Source: Gaeumannomyces sp. JS-464 | Taxonomy: Eukaryota; Ascomycota; Sordariomycetes; Magnaporthales; Magnaporthaceae | Direction of reading: 5' to 3' | Assembly (NCBI GenBank): GCA_002197995.1 | Contig: NGZR01000003.1 | Coordinates: 496,001-560,000 of the forward strand | Length of the DNA: 64,000 nt | Shown: one piece after another, positions 34,042-45,416 of the stretch | Layout of the letters: every line of letters starts with the position of its first letter | Numbering within the stretch: position 1 is the stretch's first letter | Translations under genes and position numbers: made by a program | Notes under the pieces: generated by a model | Database searches by the model: none | What the model saw: the letters and a program-made list of their open reading frames with translations, nothing else | What the model was told of the DNA's origin: nothing

Positions 34042-37000
34042 TTAGGTTTTGTAGCGTATTAAGTGTGGCTTTGGTTTTCCTGCCGAGGTTTCGGGTTCGA
34101 ATTCCGGCATAACCATTATTAGGAACCCGATTATCGAGTTTTCGCCAATTGGTTTCCTAGTTACTTTTGCTTTTGCTAACCTTTTTGTAAATGTTTTTGC
34201 CGTTATTCCGTTAAAGCTTTTTAGCAATTCGCAAAATTGGTTGCTTTTTCCTACGTGTTTTCCTCGTAACCGTACTTTTTCCATTTAATTAAATACTTTT
34301 TAAGCCTATTTTTTAACTTATAGTTTAAAAAATTTTCGATTTCGTATTTTTATTTTAGGTCGACTTTTATTAACTCGTCGCTTTTAAAGCCCGGTAGCGT
34401 TAGTTTAAATAGGGAAATATGAAAAACCGGGTGGGATTTTATAATTAGTGGTAATCGAAATTTGTAATTTATATCCAAAACTTTTTTTAGCATTTTAAAC
34501 GGTCCTAGTTTTTTATAATTTAGTTTATCGTTTAGTCGTTTTATTTTAATATTTCGTCGAAAAAAATAAACGTTATTTCCTTTTTTAAAAGTCGGTTTTT
34601 CGATTTTTTTTGTTTATTTAAATGGTTATACGGTGCCGCAGCTTTTTTAGCTTTGCTTAAAAGTGTTTATACAGTTTAATAAACTCCGTTACTTATATTT
34701 CCGCTATTAAAGCATGTTTTCCTGCCTTAAGTTTTTATACGTTATAAACGTAAACTCGTAATTCGTATAAAACGGTGTAATTTTTATGCTTTTATAAATT
34801 AAGCTATTATAAGCGAACTAAGCTATAAAAAATAGTTATATTTAATCGTTTTATTTATAATTAACGTAATAGCGTAAATACTGCTTTATAGTTTGGTTCG
34901 TCCGTTTTGTTTGTCCATTTGTTTGGAAATGGTAAGTTATAAATAAAAAGTGTTTGGCTTTTAGCAAAACCGTAAGCCTTTTTTAAAATTTTCTTATAAA
35001 TAGCTTATTTTTATCCGTAATTAAACGGTTCGGCGTGCCGTTTTCCGCTATTACGTGCCTAATAAAAACGTACGTTAACTCCGTAGCGTTACTGCTTTTT
35101 TTATACGGTAAAAATAAAGCATATTTGGTAAGCCTGTTTATTATTACCAATATATTATTATACTTCGCTTCCGTTATCGGTTTTTTGGATTAAAAAAGTT
35201 TAATAACGAAATTTATAGTAACTTTTTGCTATACTTCGTCCGGTGCTAATGAAAGTTGCAATAACTTATACGGTTTATGCCTATTGGCTTTGTTTTTAGC
35301 ATAATTTTCGCAATTTTTTATTACGTTTTGTATTTCGGCTTAAGTTTTTACGAATTTGTAATATTATTATAACCGTTTTTACGTTTTTTTTACGCTTCGG
35401 TAGCCGTATGTTAGCTGGTTATAAATTTGTTGGATTTTTTCTAGGGTTTAAACTTTTTTTTACCAGACCGTTTTAGCGAATATCCTTTATACCGGAATTA
35501 AAAATCCGTTTGGTTTTTCCGCTAAAATTACTCGTGTTTTTTTAAGTATTACAACCTAATAGTCCGGTCGTCGATTTAAAGCGTCCGCCCGGCCGTTTTC
35601 CGACCTTTTCCGGTATTCGATTTGGATATCGTAGTTTTGCAAAAACTCGTTCCAACGAACTTATCGCTTATTTAGGTTTTTGCTTATAGTAAAATGCGTT
35701 AGGTTTTTATAATTCGTATATATTATAATTTAATGCTTCGCTTTATAAAAATGCGGTCGCCATTTTTTAAATGCTCGAATAATTGCTAAAAGTTTTTTTA
35801 TCGTAAATTTGGTAATTTAATTTAGGTTTATTTAACTTTTACGAAAAGAACGCGTAAAAGTGCAACCGTTTTTAATCGTTTTTTTATCCGAATTAACCGC
35901 CGATCGCGTAATTCGACGCGTTAATTTTAACTTTAAAAGGTTTTTTTAGGTTTAAAAATACCAATATTGGTTTTTTTAATACGGCGTTCCGTAATTGCTC
36001 GAAAGCTTTTTATTTTTAGCTTTTTAATAAAACTAATAGTTATTTTTGGTAAGGTTTGTAAATAGTATAGCGATTTTGCTATAACCACGGATAAACCGTT
36101 TATAAAAGTTTAAAAACCTTAAAAACTTTTGTACTTTCGTAACGTTTTTAAATATAAGCCACTTTTTAATTTTTTCGACTTTTTTACGATTTATACAAAT
36201 TTGTCCAAATGTAATTACGAATCCCAAAAAAGCGATTTTTTGCGAATGCTATTCGCATTTTTTTGGTTTAACGAAAAGTTTTGCGTTAAGCAGCTTTTAA
36301 AATATTTTATATACGTACCGTTTATATTTTTTTTTATCGTTTCCGAAAAAACCAGGATATTATTAAGGTATATAAAAATAAAAATGTCGAAATACTCGCG
36401 TAATATATAATTAATTATTTTTTAAAACGTGGCTAATACGTTAGTAAACCCGAAGGTTATTACCAAAAATTCGTAATATTTAAATTTTATTTTAAAAGCC
36501 GTAAACCATTTTTGGCCGTTTTTAATTCGTATTAAGTTATAAGCTTTCCGTAAATTTAAAACCGTAAAATACTAAGCTTTGCCGAGCTTATTTCGTAATT
36601 CGTTAATAAAAGGTAAAAAATACCGATTTTTAATCGTAGTTTTATTTAATAAGCGGTAATCGATGCATATTCGCTTTGTTTTATTTTTTTTTTTTTTTAT
36701 AACATTTCGTATTTTATTAAAAAATCGGAAAATTTAATATATCCTTTTTATATGTCACGGTGCAGTCGTTCCTTAATAAGGACTTCGCACGGTTGTAGCC
36801 CCAGTTATAACAACGTTCCTCTTTTGCCTTCGTGGTGCACGTGGATCAACCTTAGTCTTGTCCCGTAACATTATAAGTCTTTTTTAATTGTTTTTTTTTA
36901 GCGCTTTTTGCTATTAAAAGCTAAGCTAGTACAATTTTAAATATTTAAATTGCGTTTTTAATTTAAATTTAAATTTTAAAATTAAACGGTTTATATTCGG

Positions 37001-38800
37001 GAAATACCTTTTTTAGGTTTTTTTTAAACAATTTTTCGTATTTATAATATTCCTCCGGAATATTCGCGAGCCGTTTTTTAATATTAGTTTGGTTATTTTA
37101 ATCGCTTTTTATTTTAAATAGTTATATATTTATCGATATTAAATGCAAAGGTAAATTGCTAAGTTTTATTACCGTTATAACCTTTTTTCGTTGTTTTTTA
37201 TGCTTACGGTTTAAGGTTCGTAATTGGTAAACCGTTTTAATTATTTGTAACTTTTCCTATTAAATTTAACCGGTAATCCAATTTATTCGTAAATTGTTTT
37301 TCCTAAGCTAAAAGATTTCGAAAATTATATTTCCTTTTTTTATATTTAGCTCGTTTAATATAATAATAACGTTTTTTTTATTTCGAGTGCGTAATATTAC
37401 TAGTTGTGTTTTTTAGTCGATCCATTTTTTATTATAAGCGATCGGTATTTTTTCGACCGTTTTTAATTAATACGGTTAATATTTCCGTTTTATGGGAATT
37501 TTATACCGTTTAACCGTTTATAGCGATATATAATCGCTTTATATTTCGCAATCGATTATTATTTTAACTTTTATTTTTAATATTTTATCCGGAATGTTAA
37601 TAGGTTATATGGTTAATTCGATTTTGCTATTGCGAAAGTTTTTATCGGTTTTTCCTTTTTTTTATTTCGTGCTTTCCGTTCGGGTGGTTTTTTAGTTTTT
37701 TAATAAAAAAAACGAGTACCGTACGTTCGTTTTTTTATCCGGGTCGAACGGGATATACGCTTATGCAATCCTTTAATGCTAAATTTCCGCCTTTTATGCT
37801 ATATGTTTTTTGCATTCCGCAATTTCGCATTTCTTTTAATCGAGCGTTTTAGTAATATATAGCATTAAATACCGCTCGTTAAGTTTAAAAATTGCGGTAA
37901 ACTTGCCGATCCGCGCTGGCTTTTACCGTAGCAATTGGAATGCCAAACGAGGCTTAACTTTAAGCTTATTTTTTAATTTCCGTAAAAAAAAATCGTGTTT
38001 AAGCTTAAATCGTAAATAAAATGTGCATTTTTTATAAATGCATTTTGCTTAAAAAAGGTATAAATGTCCGCAATATTCCATATCGATGCTAAAATGGGTT
38101 TCGGGTATTAGCGTAGCTTTTTTTTTAGCTCGTTTACGTTATCGAACCGGTAATTAGCATATTTAACTTCCTATTGGTTGTTAAACTACGATAAAAGTTA
38201 ACCGTTATTTTCGTTCGCCGGGGTGGCGTAATATAACGGTTTATTAAAGTGTTTTAAAACCTTAACGTTTTAAAACCATTTTAAAATATCGAAAAGCGTA
38301 AAAGCGCGTTAGCTTTTTTAGTTTATTTGATTTTCGCAAACTATAAGTATAAAAGTTTCGCCGCTTAAGCTTTTTGCTCGTTTTTAAAATTCGGCTATTT
38401 CGAAAGTTTAACCGTTTTGGTTTATTTCGGCATTAACATTAAAACTTTTCGACTTTCGGAAAGGTGTGTTTAGTTTAAAAGTTTTTTTCGGGCTTTTTTT
38501 TTTCGAATTCGTAAACCCGGAAACGACGCGCTGCTTTCCTTCGCTATCGTATTCGAGCTTCGTAATTTTAAATATGCAAATGCTTCGAGGTTTTCGAGGA
38601 TACTATCCGATAGCCTTTTTATCGAACTGGTATATATTGTACAGCTCGTCGTAACAGCACGTTTAGCTAAATATTGGTTTAAAATATATTTTTTTTTATA
38701 TTAAGCTGTTTTGCGTTCGTTAGGGGTTTGCTATTTAGCGGTTATTGTTTCGCTAAAAGCAATTTGTTTTAATATAACCGGTTTAGACGTATTTAAAACA
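34042..38800 (-). pseudogene. Element E pol, broken
   Basis: The C-terminus (34042-34284) is open for 80 codons and includes LKSFNGITAKTFTKRLAKAK and the odd tail MPEFEPETSAGKPKPH, which lies over a tRNA T-arm-like sequence on the other strand (34091-34109). The RT/RNase H connection is preserved at 36033-36227: KWLIFKNVTKVQKFLRFLNF followed by YKRFIRGYSKIAILF, a canonical gypsy motif. RT upstream is split by the 118-bp solo LTR. Elsewhere stops are common. Confidence 0.85.
36753..36870. mobile_element. Solo LTR (118 bp), unmutated, very short family
   Basis: It starts TGTCACGGTG and ends CCCGTAACA. The ends are near-inverted repeats (TGTCACGG against TGTTACGG on the other strand). It is flanked by the 5-bp direct repeat TTATA (36748-36752, 36871-36875). 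Removing it restores the RT sequence found in B near 8770-8790. Composition is normal, not RIP-mutated. It shares the 13-bp motif gttgatccacgtg (reverse strand) with the solo LTR at 3096. An LTR of 118 bp is unusually short. Confidence 0.9.
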
Positions 38801-39756
38801 TTTCCCGCTTTTCGGGTTTTGCTTTTGTTTTTTTTATTACTTTTGCTATTAATAAACGGCTTTCGTATTAAAATTTATAAAGCTTAAATGCGTTTTATAA
38901 ACCGTAATAGGCTATTATTTAGCCTTTTTTTGGTTAACTTTATTGCTTTATGCCGTATTTTTAAAACCATATCTTTTTTTTTTCTTATTATCGTTCGTAC
39001 AGTTTATCGCTAATGCGAACCGCGTTTTTAACGTAATTTGTAAAAAACTCGGGGCGATTTTGCTTCGCGAATTTATTTTTTACGTTTTCGCGCAACCCGT
39101 TATAAAAATGCAATATTAACGTAGCATTACTTTAGCTAAACTTAATGCTAATCCGTTAAAAGTCCGTTGCGTATTTAACTGCGGCTTTTCGCTATTTAAA
39201 AGCTAGTAGGTTTTTTTCGGCAATTCGGGTTTCGTCGATTATACCGAACACTTTTCCGACTTTTTTTCCGAAAGTTTCGAAGCTGGCGAAAATAAATTTA
39301 ATCGTTTTTTTAGCTTTTTTTATACCTTTTAAAATAATCGCTTTAGGTTAGTTAAAACCATTTTTTCATTTTGCCGTTTAGCTTAGTAATAGCGTAAGCA
39401 ACTTTTTATTTCTCGTTTACGAATTGCTATTCGTAAAACTTAAAATAACTTTTGCATTTGGTAAAGAACGTTTTAAGCTTTCCGTTTTTTTTTCCGTAAA
39501 AGTCCGAAAACGGGAACTTATACGTTCGGATTGCGATAGGTGCTTCGAGGGATACCAATTTCGCAGTAAGTTGCTTTATTTCGGTTTAGCTTTTAACGAT
39601 TTCGTCCGTTATAAGCTTAAAAAGGCTGGCCGTATTAGCTGCTTCGTCGAAATCGTACTTAACACCGTTAAAGGTAAAAACCGTAGTTTTTTCCTTTTTA
39701 AGCTTTTTGCTATTGCTTGTTATAGCTGCATTATTCTCCTTCCGATAAGGTATTAA
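38800..39756 (-). pseudogene. Element E gag, broken
   Basis: Minus-strand Gag homologous to A. The knuckle is near 38775-38820 and the N-terminal half spans 39424-39756, where the opposite strand happens to be open for 110 codons. That plus-strand frame is a shadow, because the Gag identity is on the minus strand. Confidence 0.8.
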
Positions 39757-39772
39757 ATAAAATTAATTAAAA

Positions 39773-40205
39773 TGTTATAATTAAAGGTTTGCTTTTAAGG
39801 TAAAGCATTTCGGGGGTGGAAAAGATAGTATTTTTGGCCTGGTTAACAGGGGAATACGTAATTTTAAAAAAAAAACAATTTAATTGCTTGCCTTAGGGGA
39901 TGCTTAAAAGCTAACTTAGGTTAATTAATGCCGAAGCTTTAATTAAAACTATTTGAAATAATAGGAAATCCCTTTTTTATATACACGTTATTTTCCTTTT
40001 TAGTAATTTTTGGATTTGTAGCATTATTTTTGGCTTACCATAAATCCACAAATCCTTTTTAAATTTGTCGCTTTATTTTTAGGCTATTATAAATTTATAA
40101 ATCCCTTTTTAATTACGTAACTCCACGTGTTTTAAAGCGGGGCCGGGGCACTATTTAAGGCCTTTTTTATTTTGCTGCTTTAAAGCTTGCATGCTGGTCG
40201 TAACA
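39773..40205 (-). repeat. 5' LTR of element E (type 1)
   Basis: TGTTATAATT to GGTCGTAACA, 433 bp, close in length and layout to its partner at 32701-33130. Confidence 0.92.
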
Positions 40206-40210
40206 CCTAA

Positions 40211-42103
40211 CCCGATGTAACTTACGCCGGGGGTACTATATTGCTAAAAAAAAAAGCGAACGAAACCCAAGCTATTAAATATAGTTATAATAATAAAAGC
40301 ACTTTTTAAATTAAAAAAAAACGAGCGCGAAAACTTAGCATGAAAAAAAAACGCCGAACCGTTTCCTAATGTCCTTTGCAATACGAACGTACCCGGCGAT
40401 ACCGTGTTTTAAAGTGGTATAACGAAATTGGAAAAAAAAAACATTAATAAAAAACATCGCACCGGAATAAAACCGTTATAAATTTTAACAGCATGCTCGA
40501 TTTCCGTTATAACGTTTTTTAAATCGGCAGTAGTTTTGGAAAAGGATTAAATATAGCGTTAATAAGCACGAACAACGGCATAAACTTAATTTTCGGTATT
40601 AATAGGAGGTTATTAAAACGAAACCGAAAAGTTAGCGATAAAAAAAAGGCATATTAAAAGGAAACGGGAAAAAATAATAAACCTAAACGCAAACACCACG
40701 CGAAAAAGCGCACCCTATATACGTTAAACCGCGAAAAGCTAAAAATAAAAGTTAGCATAACCCGGGAACGAATAAAAAAAAAGGCGGAATAAATAAAAAA
40801 CATATAAACCTTATAATAAACCCCTAAACGGCGCCGGCATTATTAATGCCGTTAACGAAACGCTAAATGCAATTAACACAAATTTTACATGCGGGTTTAA
40901 AAAGTTAACAAAACGGAATAAATAAAGGAAAAACACGGGAAATATACACCATTAAGTCGTAAAAAATGTAACCCGGAAAGATAGCAACCGCCGTTTTATA
41001 TTCCCGCTGGTCATATAAACGATAAAGCTATAAAAAAAAAAAAAATTAATAAAAAAGCAAAAAACGAAACGGTATAAAACAGCACTTACAGTTTTAACGC
41101 GGGGTTTAAAGCCTTGTCAAACGAAAAGCCGTCGTTATTAAAGTTAAAAAACGGGTAATCGTTGCAACCATTAGCAGGAAAAGCAAATGCAACGCTACCG
41201 CTACCACCGCCGCCGTAATAGCCGCCGCGCGTATTACCACCGCCGCCGTCGCGAGAAAAATAAGGAGTTTTATTTTTAAAAGCTATAATACAGGAAAACA
41301 GGAACCGGAAAAAAAACGAAGCAGGAAAAGGTAAACGGAAAAGCGAAAGCGGGAGGATGCGCGAAGGCTGCGAGCAAAAGTGGGAAAAAAGGATTAAAAA
41401 CCGTAATAAGGAAAGGATTAAAAAAAAAGCGAAAAAGGAAAAGCAAAAACCTTTAGAAATAAAAAAGGAAAGTACGGTAAAAACCCGTAAGCGAAAGTAA
41501 TAAAAAAAAGCACGACGAAAAGCACGATACAAATAATAATAAAATAATAGTAACACAATTACGAAAACGGCGAACAATTAACGAAAAAACCAACCGCGAA
41601 TAATTAAACCACTACCGGTAGCCGAACTAACATTACTACTATTAACGCTATTATAAAAAAAAGCAAACCCGGTATCGGGGCGCTATTTAAACGTAACATA
41701 CATTACTTATAGTTATTCCTTTACGTATTTTCCTATTATTACTATTAATTATAAAAATGCTTTCGCGATGGAAGTTTTAAAAGCAATGGTATAAATTAAG
41801 CAAACGGTACTACTATTTAATATAATAAAAACCGTAAACGAAAAGCAAACATAGTTTTTACTTTTAAACCATAAGCCGAATGCAAACCGCATTCGGAAAC
41901 GAATTTAAGGGTTTTTACATGTATTTAAACAGCAAAAACACCGAGGTTTTTACAAACATAACGGCAGTATAACTAATAATAATTATTACCGTTATTCGTG
42001 CTATAAACCGTGTTTAACAATTAATAATACGACGTATAAATCGATTTACTATTATTTAATCCACTTTCCCCATTTTTAATAAATTATTTCATTTTTTCGC
42101 TTA
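40211..42103. other. Unassigned AT-rich sequence upstream of the Rep relic
   Basis: There is no LTR-element homology here. A ten-A run at 40246-40255 may end the LINE. From about 40315 to 40790 the plus strand has one frame with few stops that is very rich in Arg/Lys (for example KRKHHAKKRTLYTLNREKLK). Between 41262 and 41505 another plus frame of about 80 codons is open and highly charged. The minus strand at 41086-41577 is open for 163 codons with a Gly-rich start of GGGG and GGYYGGGG blocks, but its remainder is Phe/Leu-rich, as expected from an antisense purine-rich strand. I recognise none of these. An 8-bp hairpin (ccgaatgc/gcattcgg, 41876-41896) is present. Confidence 0.5.
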
Positions 42104-43437
42104 TGTAAAACGAAGCACTAATATTACTAATAAGCTAATAGTCGGACGACTTTATAGTTGTTAACCCCGCTATTAGTAACATACCATTCCGGCTTGCATT
42201 AAAATCCGTATTTTTAACGTATTTAAAATGCACGCTTTCGTTAAAAAAGCTTATTTAAAGCATCGAAAAGTTTAACTTTTTCGACTATTACGCCGTTCGA
42301 AAATTCCATAAAAACGGTACCCCGTATTACCATATTATCGAAAACTGGAATAAAAAAAACATTAAAAACCTTAAGCATTTCGATATTAAGCGGATTAAAC
42401 AACCGTTAATTGTTTAAAAATACTTTTACAATTTAAAAAGCTAGTTTAAATACGTTAATAGCATTATAATCGAATTAAAAGGGTTACGTAAAAACTTTAA
42501 AGCAGATTTTTAGTTTGCGGTTATAAAAACATCCGACGGTACGGTTTTTTTTTCCAAATTCCGCGAAAAGGCCCCTTGCGAATTAATGTTACATTATTTA
42601 AATGTAAAAGTTTACGCTAATCATATATTTCGCATGTTAATTTTAAAATATATTAGTTTAATATTGGACGGTATATGGAACTTCCTTATAGAAATTACTA
42701 AATAAATGTAAAAAAATTTGCGAAAAAAACAAAGTACGGTATAACCCCCCCTTTTCGCTCGTTTTTCGCTACAGGACCCCCCAAAAGGTAAGCCCGTAGT
42801 TTTGCTAAAAGTTTACGGCGTTATAATGCAATTTATAAAAGCTTTATATAAAATTCCCTTTCTTTTTTTACAAAAGCCCCACTTTCACTTCGTTCGAAAC
42901 CCTTTTTAATACGTTAAAAGATTTTAAATAATACACCGAAGCTAATTTAATTATATCCGCAAATAAGCCGATTAAAGTTATTATGCTTATACGGTATTAC
43001 ACGGCTTTTTAAAACTATATAAACTAAAAGTTTAAACCTATATAACTATATAAATGGCTATTAAAATGCCTCGCTATTTAATAGCATTAAAAAGTATTTA
43101 GTAATCGACAATATGCCGTTAAACGATAAAAATATGTTTAAGCATAATAAGCAAATGCTAAAATGTTAAAACAATTTTGTAATAACGGATAAGTATTTTA
43201 AAAAAAATACATTTCGAAAATTAAAAATTGCTTTGCATTTACTTAGTAAACGAAAACCCGCGTAAGTATAATAGGGTAAACGCTAAATGGCTGGACGGAA
43301 ATTATGTGTTTATGCAAATGCATAAGCCATTGTTCGTAAAAACGAAGTTATATAGCACGCTAAATTTAAAAGTGAAAGCGTTAAAAGCGTTTATAAAACA
43401 TTTAAACGAGGAAAACGATAGCTTTTTTTTTAATTAA
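42104..43437 (+). pseudogene. Decayed CRESS-DNA virus-like Rep (endonuclease and SF3 helicase)
   Basis: The translated plus strand shows the ordered motifs of replication-initiator proteins of geminivirus/genomovirus-related circular ssDNA elements. Rolling-circle motif I reads FLTYLKC (42211-42231). Motif II is at about 42316-42339, where the first of the two His codons now reads Tyr. The geminivirus-type segment NLKHFDIKRI is at about 42367-42396. Motif III with the presumed nicking Tyr (42451-42453) reads YVNS, lacking the usual Lys. Helicase signs follow: a weak Walker A-like DPPKGK (42775-42792), Walker B-like YLVIDNMP (43095-43118), VITDKYFKK (about 43179-43205), and, after a frame change near 43205-43225, motif C-like YLVNENPR with a 69-codon open C-terminus to 43437. 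Stops and frame changes make it inactive. It is either an old integrated virus-like genome or a Rep-bearing mobile element. The family assignment is strong. The exact clade is not decidable by eye. Confidence 0.8.
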
Positions 43438-45416
43438 CTTGCTTTAATTATCACTAATACAAAGTAAAACTAATATCCCGGATTTTTAAAGCGGGCAAAC
43501 GTAAAAAATAAAACACCGATTTGCGCTAAACAAATTACGACCACGGCTTATTTATAGCCTTTTTCGGATAAATAATCGTAGTAAGGTTTAAATTTATTAC
43601 TATAAGATTAAGCCTATATTAGCTTTCCGTTGTAAAAAACGGAATATAAAACAAAACAAAAAAATAATGTCCGACCGAAACTCCGATAGCGTTTAACGAT
43701 AAAAACCGTTAAACCTTATATTAAAATATTTAACCTTTTAAATTAAAAAACCCAAATAATAACGGGCCGAAATTAAAATGCCCCGCGTATTTAAAAATGC
43801 TAAATTTGGTTTAATAAAACACGCGACCGGCGTTACGAATTGATAAACCGAAAAAAAATCCAGCGAATGTCGAAAAAAGAAAAAATGTCCTTATACCTAA
43901 TAAAAGCCTAACGAGCATTATAAGGGTTGTTAATTTCCTTAAAGTCCAGCTTACCAAATCCACTACCCCCTTTTGCTAAAAAAGTGCGATATTTCGCACA
44001 TCGTTAAAAAGATTGCCATAATGCTACATATTAACAAGGATATTAATAAAAAGGCGATAAGTAATAATACGTATGCTGCAAAACCGTAAAACATAAATAA
44101 ACATATTAAGCTTAATGCTTTTATATACCACTATATCCACGTTAAAACCGCGATTAATACCACGGTAAAGCTTAATGCTAAGTAAAAAAAAACGGAATTA
44201 AGCGTGCCGGTACGCATTTTACACCGGATTAATTTTAAATTCCTATTAACTAAATTGCTAATAACATAACGCTTAACGTTAAAAACCTGCTTTACTGCCG
44301 ACGCAAAACGGTTAAAGCTTTAACTACTGCGAAAATAGCGCCGGTAACCTCCTTAAAAGCCGGAAACTATAACGGCGGTAGCGAAAGCGGAAAATAAAAT
44401 GGTGCACCGAATGTTAAAAAAAGGTAAAAATAGCACTAAAACAAAAATGCGGCTAGTTAAAAAAGTGCCGGAACGATGAAGGAGGATATAACGGTCGGCG
44501 ATTGTATTTAATAGCGCTAGCAACGCTAACGAGGGAATCGAGCTAAAAAAAGGACGGTGCCGTAGAAAAAGCGATTAAGGTAAAAGCGACGATACCGAAT
44601 CGGTCGTTTGTAACGAAATCGTAAATACATTTAAAAAAAAAAGGGTAATTTTGCAACTCGTGGCAAATAAAGCAACCCTTTTTATAAGCAGAGAAAAAAA
44701 CGGTCGATATAATAAAAACGCGATAATAACGGGAAAATCCACGTTAAGTCGAATGCGCGTATCGCGATTGCGTTAAATAAATAATCGTTTCGCGTAAAAG
44801 ATTAACGCGATAATAAAGGATAATATCCTAGCGATATGCCGATTGTATTAATTATATTGCAGTTTATATAAAAATGTATGTATTAAGCAATTGCGATTAA
44901 GCGCAATCCTATTTAACTACCGCGAAAATTAAACTATTATATAATAATGTCCTGCAAATTATAATAACAATAAAACCAACCTTTGCAAAACACCAATTAA
45001 CTTTAGCAAACCCCGTATAAAAACTTACACCACTACGAAAAGAACATTAGGACACCGCGCACTAGGGCTATAACATTAAATATTACTTAATAAACGCCTC
45101 CTTTTTAAATTCCGTTAATTTTTAAATATTAAGCTTGTAATCGTGTTAAGCAAGTTAACCACGACGTTAATCGCGTAATGTAAATTTAACAACGTCGTAA
45201 AGTTTAACTGCCGAACGCATATTTAATTATGCATTAAATTGGATTACCCGCATAGCGAAATTAATTTTAACTTTTTTCAATGTCGATGCTATTTGTGGTT
45301 ATAAAAAAATTAAAACTGGAACTGGGAAACGCGAATCGCGATGAAAAATGCGCGATTTGGTAGTTTGCGCAACTCGGTAGTAAACCACGTTATTATTATT
45401 ATTATATTATTATATT
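43438..45416. other. Unassigned sequence downstream of the Rep relic
   Basis: It is AT-rich with less extreme depletion of GC around 44290-44760. Partial frames can be read (for example IAIMLHINKDINKKAISNN near 44010-44070), but none gives a family I recognise. The element aagcttaatgct occurs twice (near 44108 and 44168). A TTATTATTATT microsatellite lies at about 45390-45417 against the LTR of element F. No tRNA or rRNA is seen. Confidence 0.45.

Larger units (their letters stand above)
32701..40205 (-). mobile_element. Element E: full-length Ty3/gypsy chromovirus, RIP-decayed
   Basis: Two minus-orientation LTRs (32701-33130 and 39773-40205) are flanked by a perfect 5-bp duplication CCTAA (32696-32700, 40206-40210). 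The internal order is the same as in B. A 118-bp solo LTR (36753-36870) interrupts RT. It inserted in or just after the LINE tail. It retains longer open stretches than A or B, for example 80 codons at 34042-34284, so it may be younger or less heavily mutated. Confidence 0.95.

Noticed and set aside
39424..39756. 110-codon plus-strand open frame (and similar ones at 62089-62421, and on the minus strand at 2647-2970 and 53451-53636)
   Set aside because: These are the antisense of Gag N-termini. The recognisable Gag residues are on the opposite strand, and RIP of CAA/CAG/TGG does not create stops on this strand, so it stays open by chance.
41086..41577. 163-codon minus-strand frame with a Gly-rich block
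   Set aside because: Most of it is Phe/Leu/Arg from the complement of a purine-rich strand, and a charged plus-strand frame overlaps it. I could not support it as a gene, so it is described only within the unassigned region.
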